Below are positions 56,187 through 64,000 of a stretch of 64,000 nucleotides of DNA, piece after piece. Source of the stretch: JBAYJT01 sp041664965 (GTDB taxonomy: Bacteria; Pseudomonadota; Gammaproteobacteria; UBA9339). The notes beneath the pieces are model-generated. The model did not search any database and had not been told where the DNA came from. It was given only the letters and a program-made list of their open reading frames with translations. Where the stretch lies: contig JBAYJT010000002.1 in the NCBI GenBank assembly GCA_041664965.1, forward strand, positions 5,250 through 69,249, in the 5' to 3' direction. Positions within the stretch are counted from its first letter, which is position 1. Each line of letters opens with the position of its first letter. Made by a program: the position numbers and the translations under genes.

Positions 56187-57929
56187 ATGTCTCTTAAACA
56201 CACTCTACTAGCCACATTTACACTCCTTTCATTAACCGCCCTTAGCAACACGCTAGCAGCGGATTTAAGTGAAACTTATCGCGAGGCTTTGGCTAACGAT
56301 CCGACTTTTAAAGCAGCCGGAGCTACATTAATGGCTACCAAAGAAAAACTACCCATTAGTCGCGCAGCTCTACTGCCAAACTTAAGCGCCAGCACTGATG
56401 TTTTTCGTAATTTCTCTAGCACTGATGGCACAACTCCATATGGAACAGATGCCGGTGGACGATACTTTACTAGCACCAACTCCTTGACTGTCACCTTGAA
56501 ACAGCCCGTTTTTAACTACACCTCCTGGGCAAAAGTGCAAAACGCATCGGCTTTAGTCAAACAGGGCGAAGCCACTTACTTCTACGCACAACAAGATTTA
56601 ATCTTACGTACGGCAACTGCTTATTTGAACGTCTTACAAGCCATAGATGTCTTAAGATATACAAGAGCTGAAAAAACATCCATAGGTTCTACTTATAACC
56701 AAGAACAACAGCGCTTTAAAGTTGGCTTAATTCCTATAACGAATCTATATGAAGCTAAAGCTCGCTACGATAAAATCTGCGCCGATGAAATAACTGCGCA
56801 ATTTGATGTTACCAACAAAAAAGAAAAACTGCGTGAAATTATTGGACACGAACCAGATAATTTAACTCCATTCGTCAAAAAACTACCTCTGATAACCCCC
56901 GATCCAAGTGATATCGAGGCTTGGACCGCAGCGTCAGAAAAAAACAACTACTCTTTGCAAGCCGCTTACTACGGGATGATAGCCGCTAAAGATAATATTT
57001 TGGTCGAAATGGGCGGACACATGCCAACTGTCGATGCTAGTTCCAGCTACTACTATTCTTACAATAATAACGCCTCTGGCTCTGGCAATTTATATCGCAA
57101 TAGAGTAGGCACTTTGGGGCTCACTTTACAACTCCCAGTTTATCAAGGCGGCTTGACTAGTGCAAAAGTACGTGAAGCCAACGATAATTATCAGCAATCT
57201 GTAGATAACCGCGAAAAAACTTACAGAACAGTAGTAAGCACCGCACGTCAATCTTATTTAGGTACTATAGATGCCATAAGTAAAGTGAAGGCGGACGAAC
57301 AAGCAGTAATATCTAACGATAGCAACTACAAAGCCATGGGGGTCTCTTATCACTATGGTACACGCACCATGACAGATCTTTTAAACGCTGAGTCTGGTTT
57401 ATATAGCGCGCAAAAGAACTTCGCTATAGATCAGTATCAATATCTAATACAAACTTTAACATTAAAACAAGCAGCTGGGTCGCTTAGCGAACAAGATTTA
57501 AAAATAATAAATAATTGGCTGGATAAAAGCAAAACCGTGCCAATCGTACCAACTGGTCCAGTCAAAAATACTCCAAGCAAAATCAGCAATGACTTAAACA
57601 AAAAAGCTACGTCAGCTACAAAACTCACGCTAGTGCGCTCGCAAGGAGAAAAATATGTTCTTTCTCTAAATCCACAACACTACGTTCTGCAACTTGAAGC
57701 AAGTAACAACGAGCAAACTTTGCGCTCTTTCATCGCAAATCATCCTGGACCTTTACATCTAACCTATGTCGGCATTACCACCGGCGACGGCAAAATCTAT
57801 AAACTTATCGCTGGAGATTATGCCTCACAACAACAAGCCGAAAGTGCAAAAACTAAATTAGCACAAGCTTGGCACTTGTCCCCTTGGGCACGTAAAGTTA
57901 GTTCTCTGCAAAGTGAAATCAACCACTAA
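56187..57929 (+). CDS. tolC: TolC-family outer-membrane efflux protein with C-terminal SPOR domain
   Basis: A 580-residue protein with a signal peptide (LLATFTLLSLTALSNTLAAD) and two OEP repeats (about 25-440; DLSETYREALANDPTFKAAG, YNQEQQRFKVGLIPITNLYE, VSYHYGTRTMTDLLNAESGL). TolC forms the outer-membrane tunnel for RND, ABC and MFS pumps and type I secretion. E. coli TolC has 493 residues; here a linker and a SPOR-like domain follow (YVLQLEASNNEQTLRSF near 490, KIYKLIAGDYASQQQAESAK near 535, PWARKVSSLQSEI at the end). SPOR domains bind denuded septal peptidoglycan. The fusion is unusual. It precedes a host-attachment family gene by 38 bases. Confidence 0.9.
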   Translation: MSLKHTLLATFTLLSLTALSNTLAADLSETYREALANDPTFKAAGATLMATKEKLPISRAALLPNLSASTDVFRNFSSTDGTTPYGTDAGGRYFTSTNSLTVTLKQPVFNYTSWAKVQNASALVKQGEATYFYAQQDLILRTATAYLNVLQAIDVLRYTRAEKTSIGSTYNQEQQRFKVGLIPITNLYEAKARYDKICADEITAQFDVTNKKEKLREIIGHEPDNLTPFVKKLPLITPDPSDIEAWTAASEKNNYSLQAAYYGMIAAKDNILVEMGGHMPTVDASSSYYYSYNNNASGSGNLYRNRVGTLGLTLQLPVYQGGLTSAKVREANDNYQQSVDNREKTYRTVVSTARQSYLGTIDAISKVKADEQAVISNDSNYKAMGVSYHYGTRTMTDLLNAESGLYSAQKNFAIDQYQYLIQTLTLKQAAGSLSEQDLKIINNWLDKSKTVPIVPTGPVKNTPSKISNDLNKKATSATKLTLVRSQGEKYVLSLNPQHYVLQLEASNNEQTLRSFIANHPGPLHLTYVGITTGDGKIYKLIAGDYASQQQAESAKTKLAQAWHLSPWARKVSSLQSEINH

Positions 57930-57967
57930 AAACAATCCTCAAAGTTATTAAGAAGGAGTAAATAAGC

Positions 57968-58414
57968 ATGAAAAAGAAGTTTCTAGTATTAATCGCCAAT
58001 TCCAGTGAAGCACAATTATTCGATGCTGCTGAATTACGCAGCAAAGATGTCTTAAGTTTAGCTAAATTTGCTCACCCTAAAAGCCGCGAAAAAGTGAGCG
58101 ATCTTGTGACAGACAAAGCTGGATTCGTACAAAATCACGGTGTTGCTGCTAATGCCTACGAAGGTAAGCACAATCCCAAAGAAGTTGAAGCGGAACACTT
58201 CGCAGAAGAATTAGTGAAAAGTGTTACTGAATTTTGCCAAAAATATCAACGTAGTGATTTACTCTTCGTCGCTCCAGCTCACTTTTACAATTGGTTTAAA
58301 AAACACTGGCATCATCACAACATAAACATTGAGTATTTAGGCAAAGACTACACAAAACTTAACGCAAGAGAACTCACATTAATTTTGCGCAAACACTTTG
58401 AATTGCCGGACTAG
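57968..58414 (+). CDS. Host attachment protein family
   Basis: A 148-residue protein of the host-attachment family (PF10116, related to eRF1-like baeRF domains). Start MKKKFLVLIANSSEAQLFD and the end LLFVAPAHFYNWFKKHW fit. Named from an Agrobacterium attachment gene, but the actual function is probably in translation or stress. ATG 57968 follows AGAAGGAG. Probably cotranscribed with tolC. Confidence 0.85.
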   Translation: MKKKFLVLIANSSEAQLFDAAELRSKDVLSLAKFAHPKSREKVSDLVTDKAGFVQNHGVAANAYEGKHNPKEVEAEHFAEELVKSVTEFCQKYQRSDLLFVAPAHFYNWFKKHWHHHNINIEYLGKDYTKLNARELTLILRKHFELPD

Positions 58415-58422
58415 GAAGAAAA

Positions 58423-58563
58423 TTATAAATTATGAATTATGAGTTATGAATTTTAGAGACCTGAACTTCAAATTACAACTCATTGATTTATATATAATTC
58501 CTGTAGACATGTTTTTTACATCCTTCTTTAATTCATAATTTATAATTCGTAATTCATAATTAT
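58423..58563 (-). mobile_element. MITE-like element carrying ACATGTCTA repeat copy 13
   Basis: About 140 bases. Left arm AATTATAAATTATGAATTAT and right arm ATAATTCATAATTT..ATTCATAATT are inverted copies of about 30 bases built from ATTATGA units. Between them is the ACATGTCTA core on the minus strand (58453-58520). It encodes no transposase, so it may be a nonautonomous element or a secondary collection of repeats. It ends directly before the MFS gene. Confidence 0.6.
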
Positions 58564-58571
58564 TTTTCCCC

Positions 58572-59801
58572 ATGCCAAACAAAAAACAAAAACATCTTAT
58601 CTTCGCCGTATTATTCTCAATAATAATTATTGATGCTTTGGGCATTGGTATAATTTTTCCGCTTTTGGGACCTTTATTTCTTAGCAAAACAAGCCAGATC
58701 GTTTCGGGATCCCTAAGCCATGACATGCGCAATATTGTTTATAGTTTGGCGCTAGCAGCTTATTGCACTTTGATGTTTTTAGGAGCTCCATTTTGGGGCG
58801 ACATGTCAGATCGCATTGGCCGCAAGAAGGTTTTACTGTTTTGTATCTTTGGAACATCGTTAAGCCTTGCGCTTTCAGCATTCGGAATCTTTATCGGCAG
58901 CGTTGCTACATTGATCTTAGGACGCGCTGCTGCTGGTTTTTTCGCTGGCAGCCTAGCTGTAGCCCAAGCAGCTATCGTCGACATTAGCAAGCGCCATGAT
59001 AAAATCAAAAACTTAAGCTATATCTCTTTCGCAGGATGTTTTGGGTTTTCTTTTGGACCAACTTTAGGCGGACTTCTCGCTTTTCCAAACCTGCGACACG
59101 GCATTGGACTTGCCATTCCATTCCTTGGCGCGGCTTTGATAGCTGGATTAAACGGAGTTGGCCTTGCCGCTCTTTTCCGCGAAACATTTCATCCAAGAAA
59201 TAAAACAGGAGTTAAACTCAGCCAAGGCTGGAATATTTTTGTCTCCGCTTTTAGAAACCACAAAATACGCAACCTATCTTGTATGTTTCTTCTCGCAGAA
59301 GCAGGTTGGTCTATTTGCTTTCAATTTATACCCGTTTATGTTTTCGATCTCCATCATTACACATCCCTCCACATAGGCTATTTAATGACTTTCGCCGGCC
59401 TAATCTTTAGCATATCTCTTCTCGGCATCATGCCCATTTTAAGTAAGCGTCTCAGCACTAGGCACATAAAAGACTACTCTCTAATTCTTACAGCTTTAGG
59501 AATTTTACTCGCCTTATTTAAAAGTCAACTTATGCTCTGGATCAGCATCATTCCAATTGGGTTGGGCGGGGCCTTATTTTATGTTGCTTTGCTAGCCATG
59601 TTTTCAGATGCTGTAGATAAAAACATGCAGGGTTGGGTTATGGGAGTTTTTGCAGCAGTGGAGGCAGCAGCCTGGAGCCTAGGAGGCTTACTTGTTGGAA
59701 TACTTCATCTTTTAGGCGACGCAGCTCCATTTATTACCGGAGCCGCTCTCGTATTAGCCAGTTTTCTTTTGGGAAAGTATGTATATATAAAACACGAATG
59801 A
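58572..59801 (+). CDS. MFS transporter, tetracycline-resistance-like
   Basis: A 409-residue permease with 12 predicted helices. FWGDMSDRIGRKKVLLF near residue 76 is the MFS signature between helices 2 and 3. LGIGIIFPLLGPL near the start and FGPTLGGLLA near helix 5 fit the TetA/DHA1 antiporters. The substrate is unknown. The start ATG 58572 lies right after the MITE-like element, which may contribute its promoter. Confidence 0.9.
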   Translation: MPNKKQKHLIFAVLFSIIIIDALGIGIIFPLLGPLFLSKTSQIVSGSLSHDMRNIVYSLALAAYCTLMFLGAPFWGDMSDRIGRKKVLLFCIFGTSLSLALSAFGIFIGSVATLILGRAAAGFFAGSLAVAQAAIVDISKRHDKIKNLSYISFAGCFGFSFGPTLGGLLAFPNLRHGIGLAIPFLGAALIAGLNGVGLAALFRETFHPRNKTGVKLSQGWNIFVSAFRNHKIRNLSCMFLLAEAGWSICFQFIPVYVFDLHHYTSLHIGYLMTFAGLIFSISLLGIMPILSKRLSTRHIKDYSLILTALGILLALFKSQLMLWISIIPIGLGGALFYVALLAMFSDAVDKNMQGWVMGVFAAVEAAAWSLGGLLVGILHLLGDAAPFITGAALVLASFLLGKYVYIKHE

Positions 59802-59884
59802 ACTACAAAAACATATAAACTTAATATAGAATTGTTGCTCAATAAATTTCAATTTTTTCACTTTAATAACTCGGCATATTTATT

Positions 59885-60295
59885 ATGTTTGCAAGCAAAA
59901 TTATAACTAGAATAGGAGCCATATTGGCCCTCTTTTGTCTTTTACTTTGTTTTAACCAAGTTATTTTCGCCGCAGCAAAAACAGCGGATATAGCAACATC
60001 AACACCAATTTCCAACACTCCATTGTCTTTCTTTTATAGCAACAACTGCCCACACTGCCAATCTGTGCGCGACTTTATAAAAGTTAATAGACTAACTGAT
60101 CTTTTTGTAATTCAAGAAAAAGAAATTTCCAAAACAGAAAATCAAACGGAATTACTGCAAGTAGTAAAGAAATGCTCCATAAAAGGCAAAACAGTAGAAT
60201 TACCTGTTTTGTGGGACGGTAAGCAATGCGTGGTTGGTGAAGATGCTATTACCGATTATTTTACCAAAATGAGCCAAGATAACGCAGCTCCTTAA
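59885..60295 (+). CDS. Secreted thioredoxin/glutaredoxin-like protein
   Basis: A 136-residue protein with a signal peptide (ILALFCLLLCFNQVIFAAAK) and a CPHC redox motif in FYSNNCPHCQSVRDF near residue 54. ELPVLWDGKQCVVGEDAI provides the cis-Pro loop. It is probably periplasmic or membrane-tethered. It is the first gene of a tight four-gene operon; the next gene, a membrane protein with CPVC, may be its redox partner. Confidence 0.82.
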   Translation: MFASKIITRIGAILALFCLLLCFNQVIFAAAKTADIATSTPISNTPLSFFYSNNCPHCQSVRDFIKVNRLTDLFVIQEKEISKTENQTELLQVVKKCSIKGKTVELPVLWDGKQCVVGEDAITDYFTKMSQDNAAP

Positions 60296-60302
60296 AAATT
60301 TT

Positions 60303-60824
60303 ATGCATAAATTTAAACTCTCCCCTTTTTCTCAAATCCTACTCGCTTTTTTTGGCATTAGCTTGCCTTTACTCGGTGCACAAGCTATTTGCCCTGTCTG
60401 CACAATAGTAGTTGGTGTTGGCATTGGATTATCGCGTTGGCTAGGCGTAGACGATAGCGTCACGGGTCTTTGGATTGGAGCATTTACTGCGTCTTTAATC
60501 GCTTGGACTATTGTTTGGCTCAATAAAATTAATATCCGCTTTTATGGACGTAAAATTCTTACTACACTTTTCTATTATGCCATTATTATCGTGCCGCTTT
60601 ACTACATGAACATCATGGGACTTTCAGATAATAAAATCTGGGGTGTAGATAAGCTACTTTTAGGCATCATTTTGGGTTCTTTGGCTTTCCTCATCAGCAT
60701 ACTATGGTACAACCATTTAAAGCGCAAAAATAACGGCTTATCTCATTTTCGCGGCGAAAAAATCCTTATACCAACTGTAGTGCTCATGATTTTGAGTGCG
60801 ATTTTTTATTATTTAACCAAATGA
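60303..60824 (+). CDS. Integral membrane protein with CPVC motif
   Basis: A 173-residue protein with five probable membrane helices. AICPVCTIVVGVGIGLSRWL near residue 28 puts a CxxC pair at the start of helix 2, in keeping with thiol-disulfide exchange. It has no clear family. Starts eight bases after the thioredoxin-like gene and overlaps the next gene by four bases. Confidence 0.75.
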   Translation: MHKFKLSPFSQILLAFFGISLPLLGAQAICPVCTIVVGVGIGLSRWLGVDDSVTGLWIGAFTASLIAWTIVWLNKINIRFYGRKILTTLFYYAIIIVPLYYMNIMGLSDNKIWGVDKLLLGIILGSLAFLISILWYNHLKRKNNGLSHFRGEKILIPTVVLMILSAIFYYLTK

Positions 60825-61369
60825 AAAAACAATCTCCAATGGATATTTCCAAAATCGAGGCTTTTGTTGCAAAAGCCCAAAACTTAAAAAAACAAAACAA
60901 GCTAGACTTATCTTCAGATCAAGATTTAAGCATTGCCCTCATGAATCTTATCTCTATTGAGGAACATTTCTTCTTTAGTGGCGCTAAGACTGGCAATACT
61001 AAATATTATGATCTACTTAGCGAAATTCGCGCAATGCGAAAAGACCTCCTTAAAAAACTAGTCCCAGAATATACTGATGGTAGCGAGCGCTGGTGCATTT
61101 CCAAGCATTTATTAGCAGCTTCCATGCGGTTAATGGAAGTTGGAACTAAGCAACTAGATTTAGGAAATAAAGAAACAGCTTACGATTTTTTTCATAAAGC
61201 CTATGACCTACACTCTCTATTTTGGGGAATAAATCTCAACTTAGTTGACCTCAACCAAGTCAAAAATATCGATTCTGAAGCATTGAACATCGGCGACAGT
61301 GAAAAGCAGAGTCTACGTGGTACACTAAGTAAAATCATGCATAAATTAATCGATTGCTGTTTAGAATAA
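60821..61369 (+). CDS. Conserved hypothetical helical protein
   Basis: A 182-residue soluble alpha-helical protein (ALMNLISIEEHFFFSGAKTG, LLAASMRLMEVGTKQLDLGN). Reminiscent of UPF/HEPN-like helical bundles, but no motif is diagnostic. ATG overlaps the previous stop (ATGA). Part of the redox/aminopropyltransferase-like operon. Confidence 0.75.
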   Translation: MKKQSPMDISKIEAFVAKAQNLKKQNKLDLSSDQDLSIALMNLISIEEHFFFSGAKTGNTKYYDLLSEIRAMRKDLLKKLVPEYTDGSERWCISKHLLAASMRLMEVGTKQLDLGNKETAYDFFHKAYDLHSLFWGINLNLVDLNQVKNIDSEALNIGDSEKQSLRGTLSKIMHKLIDCCLE

Positions 61370-61385
61370 AGGGAAAGATCAAAAA

Positions 61386-62756
61386 ATGCTCTACGCCATA
61401 CTTTTTATTGAAGGATTTGTATCTATTGCCTTAGAAATTTTAACCATTCGCCAACTGATGCCTTTTGTTGGCTCAAGCGTAGTTGCAACCAGTTTAATCA
61501 TTGGCGTATTTCTTCTCTTTCTTGCTTTCGGCTATTTTCGTGGTGGTCAATGCAAACTTAACTTTACTAAAGTTTTACAAAGAAACTTTGTCATAACCGC
61601 AGCCTTTGCTGGCTTAGGACTCAGCTACTTCTTAATCAATATACTTTTTAGTTTTTTTAGTCACCTCGGACTAACCAACACCCTTTTTTCCTTAAGCGCT
61701 TATTTGCTTTTGATCACAGCTCCCATGATCTACTTTATCGGACAAACCATTCCTATTACGATGAATCTTGTTAAGAAAGGCGAATTGGTTGGTAATACTG
61801 GCGGTAAAGTTTTATTTTTAAATACCTTAGGTTCTTTTCTTGGGGCCACAATAACTACTTTAGTTCTAACAGAATATTTTGGCGTCACATGGACTGTATA
61901 TATTACGTTTTTATTGACAACAGCTCTGTTTTTCCTTCTTCCCCAAAAAAATAAAAATCTCATTAATAAAGAATCAGGAAAAGCGCTTTTTAGCATATTT
62001 CTACTTATCGTTATAACTTACATAACAAATATTTCTTTGAATGGTACTTATTTCAATGCTACAACTAACTATGCCAACTACAGCATACTTCAAGCATCCT
62101 CACCTCTTTACAAGAGCGATGTGAAACTTTTAGAAATCAACAGATCTTTCTCTTCTCTCCTTAGCAATAAACGAGAAGGTTTTCCCTATGTGGAACTAAT
62201 CAAACGCATCTTATTTAAGGATCTAGCTCTAAAAAACAAAGAAATTTTAGTTTTAGGAGCTGGTGGCTTTACTATGTCAGCACAAGGATCGCATAGCAAC
62301 AATTTCACCTATGTTGATATTGACCCCAAGATCAAAGAAATTGCAGAAAATGGTTTTATAGAAAAAGTGAATGGCTCTTTTATAGCAGCAGATGCACGTA
62401 GTTTCATGCGCCAAAATAACAAAAGTTATGATGTAATAATTTCCGACACCTATAGCCACAAACAAAGCATACCAGCAGAACTTTTAACCATAGAATATCT
62501 CCAAAACATCAAGCACTCGCTTTCTAAGAACGGCCTAGCAATTTTCAATATCATAGAGAATCCGCTTCTTGGCGATAAATTTGCCAAACACACCGACTCT
62601 ACTATTCGTTATGTATTTAAAAGCTGTAGCGCAACGCCTTTAAGCTTCGCAACACACTCAACTAATATAATTTACGTTTGCCAAAAAAATAAAGTTGAAG
62701 AAGACAACTACATCTACAGCGATGATAAAAATCGAGTTACTTTGGAATCGTCGTAG
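61386..62756 (+). CDS. Membrane-fused spermidine synthase-like protein
   Basis: A 456-residue protein. The first 190 residues hold six or seven membrane helices (IEGFVSIALEILTIRQLMPF, MIYFIGQTIPITMNLV). The C-terminal 200 residues form a SAM-type Rossmann domain like spermidine synthase: ILVLGAGGFTMS near 283, YVDIDPKIKEIAE near 305, AADARSFM near 330 and IISDTYSHKQSIPAELLTIE near 348. The usual GGGDG is changed to GAGGF. Members with this fusion are common but uncharacterised. The role in the operon is unknown. Confidence 0.8.
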   Translation: MLYAILFIEGFVSIALEILTIRQLMPFVGSSVVATSLIIGVFLLFLAFGYFRGGQCKLNFTKVLQRNFVITAAFAGLGLSYFLINILFSFFSHLGLTNTLFSLSAYLLLITAPMIYFIGQTIPITMNLVKKGELVGNTGGKVLFLNTLGSFLGATITTLVLTEYFGVTWTVYITFLLTTALFFLLPQKNKNLINKESGKALFSIFLLIVITYITNISLNGTYFNATTNYANYSILQASSPLYKSDVKLLEINRSFSSLLSNKREGFPYVELIKRILFKDLALKNKEILVLGAGGFTMSAQGSHSNNFTYVDIDPKIKEIAENGFIEKVNGSFIAADARSFMRQNNKSYDVIISDTYSHKQSIPAELLTIEYLQNIKHSLSKNGLAIFNIIENPLLGDKFAKHTDSTIRYVFKSCSATPLSFATHSTNIIYVCQKNKVEEDNYIYSDDKNRVTLESS

Positions 62757-62768
62757 AAATTATTCCGG

Positions 62769-63215
62769 TTAAGATAATAACCTAGCTTTTTTGTAAGCAC
62801 TGTGTTTACAAGCAATATTGTTTTCACCAAGCGCTTCAGCAATAATTTTTATAACCAAAGTGTTTAGGCTTACACCCTCTTCTACTGCCTTACTCACTAG
62901 TCGCAAATGTATAGATTTTGGCACTCGTTGTACCCATTTTCCACTTTGCTTTTCTAACCCACCAGGGCATGGAATCACACGTCCTGATTTTTTTGCAGCA
63001 TCTACCCAACATTTAACCGCATCGCGACCGTTCTCAATAGCTTCCTCTATTGTTTCACCATCTGACATACATCCTGGCAAATCAGGAAATTCAATTAAAT
63101 AGCCACCACCATCTTCCTCTGAAAGATGTCGCAAAGTGAAAGGATAATCCTGTATTCTTTCTTTTTTCAGCGGATTATTACGCATTTTATCTAGCAGTTT
63201 GTCGATGCTTGCCAT
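62769..63215 (-). CDS. HicB-like antitoxin fused to a HicA-like N-terminal remnant
   Basis: A 148-residue protein. Residues about 17-85 form the HicB partial RNase H fold (YPFTLRHLSEEDGGGYLIEF, PGCMSDGETIEEAIENGRDA). The C-terminus (VPKSIHLRLVSKAVEEGVSL) is a ribbon-helix-helix or HTH DNA-binding region. The first 16 residues (MASIDKLLDKMRNNPL) look like the start of a HicA toxin, and no hicA gene is seen. So a deletion may have joined the hicA start to hicB, leaving only antitoxin. Confidence 0.75.
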   Translation of the reverse strand: MASIDKLLDKMRNNPLKKERIQDYPFTLRHLSEEDGGGYLIEFPDLPGCMSDGETIEEAIENGRDAVKCWVDAAKKSGRVIPCPGGLEKQSGKWVQRVPKSIHLRLVSKAVEEGVSLNTLVIKIIAEALGENNIACKHSAYKKARLLS

Positions 63216-63277
63216 AATAAATAATTAGCTCCATATACTTTATAGTATCATATATAGTACTAATACTCAAGCGCCAT

Positions 63278-64000
63278 TTAAATACACGTTCTTCTCCACC
63301 TCCACGTAAGTAAAAATGCCCCGCATAAAGACCCAGACAAACATCCCACATAAACACCAATCGCACCTAAATGTAGTGTGAAAGCACAAAAATAACCAAG
63401 CGGTATGCTTATCAGCCAATTGCTAGTTATGCTAATTAACATTGGAGTTAACGTATCCTGAAAACCTCTTAAAGCCCCAGTCAAAACAGCACCAACTGTA
63501 TCACTTAACTGTGTTACTCCGACAACCGCCAAAAGGCTTACCGCTAATGCGATAATAGCCGCATTCCCCATATTATCTCCATGTAAATAAATATGAGTAA
63601 AAATATGTGGAGTAAACCAATATAATAGCGATGCTGAACCAACCACGAGCAAACATATAAACACCCCTGCATAACCTATTTTTTCGATAAATTTTCTTCT
63701 TCCAGAACCCAAAGCTTGCGCCACTAAAACCGCCGTGATATGTGCAACACTGTATGGCACCATAATAAACAAATTAACACACTGCGTTGCAACCTGGTGC
63801 GCAGCCAAGGCTGAAGTACCAACCCAACCAATCATGTAAGTTCCAAACGTGTAAGCCATCATCATCGCGCCCCACTCAATGCTAATGGGCCATCCGATAA
63901 TAAAAAGTTTCTTAAGATGTAAAAAAAGCTTATCCATTCCAAAAACAAAAAGATTAAAAATGCGAAATTCTTTAGCACAAAGAAAATAAAAAAGTAAAAA
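63278..64000 (-). CDS. MATE-family efflux transporter, C-terminal part
   Basis: The frame is open past the first ATG (63937) to the window edge without a stop, so the gene is longer. The visible 240 residues hold the second half of a MATE transporter: KKLFIIGWPISIEWGAMMMA begins the C-terminal half, ALAAHQVATQCVNLFIMVP follows, and GALRGFQDTLTPMLISI is another family segment. Na+- or H+-driven drug export is typical. Starting at 63937 would give only half a transporter. Confidence 0.85.
   Translation of the reverse strand, partial: FLLFYFLCAKEFRIFNLFVFGMDKLFLHLKKLFIIGWPISIEWGAMMMAYTFGTYMIGWVGTSALAAHQVATQCVNLFIMVPYSVAHITAVLVAQALGSGRRKFIEKIGYAGVFICLLVVGSASLLYWFTPHIFTHIYLHGDNMGNAAIIALAVSLLAVVGVTQLSDTVGAVLTGALRGFQDTLTPMLISITSNWLISIPLGYFCAFTLHLGAIGVYVGCLSGSLCGAFLLTWRWRRTCI

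Noticed and set aside
58430..58732. Minus-strand frame of 100 codons over the MITE-like element
   Set aside because: It overlaps the start of the MFS gene on the opposite strand; its MSTGIIYKS stretch only reflects the repeat.

Overview
This is an AT-rich chromosomal segment from a gammaproteobacterium, most likely a host-associated or intracellular member of the Legionellales (Coxiellaceae-like). The evidence is conserved gammaproteobacterial synteny: hupB, tRNA-Val/Asp and ppiD; pgsA with tRNA-Gly/Cys/Leu; tpiA, secG and tRNA-Leu; aroK, an amidase and mutL; kdsD with lptCAB and hpf; mlaFEDCB; rpsU, yqeY, dnaG and rpoD followed by tRNA-Ile2. These blocks are mixed with low-complexity, effector-like proteins, broken toxin-antitoxin genes and many intergenic repeats. 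The species cannot be fixed from sequence alone.

Layout: 1-11.9 kb holds a partial membrane protein, an AAA ATPase, a nitroreductase, an HD-domain protein, ppiD/hupB, tldD-kbl, five tRNAs, pgsA, nusB and glyA. 12.3-16.9 kb holds ligA, a DUF1016 nuclease, an orphan BrnA-like antitoxin and an alpha/beta hydrolase. 16.9-22 kb is an accessory island with three low-complexity proteins and a DUF4143 ATPase. 22.3-33.9 kb holds tpiA-secG, the aroK-amidase-mutL cluster, an ArnT-like transferase, an adenosine/adenine deaminase and the kdsD-lpt-hpf cluster. 33.9-41 kb is the most interesting part. 41.4-58.4 kb holds the mla operon, recD2, the macromolecular synthesis genes, a DUF3800 gene with a structured RNA before it, hypA and an unusual TolC. 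58.5-64 kb holds an MFS transporter, a four-gene redox/aminopropyltransferase-like operon, a HicB remnant and part of a MATE transporter.

The main discovery candidate is a tandemly duplicated two-gene module at 33.9-41.3 kb. In each copy a protein with the hallmarks of a tRNA-dependent cyclodipeptide synthase (CDPS) lies about 40 nt upstream of a soluble hybrid histidine kinase (PAS, HisKA, HATPase, REC, HPt). Both copies share a homologous leader with an extended -10 promoter and a TTAA-N7-TTAA motif. The arrangement suggests a small-molecule synthase paired with its own receptor kinase, a possible cyclodipeptide signalling system that precedes the lipopolysaccharide kdsD-lpt genes.

Other signals are a dispersed repeat of about 45-70 bp with at least 13 copies, which supplies the start codon and N-terminus of two genes; a TolC with a C-terminal SPOR domain; an RpoD with a histone-like lysine-rich N-terminus; and deletion scars in HicAB and Rpn genes.
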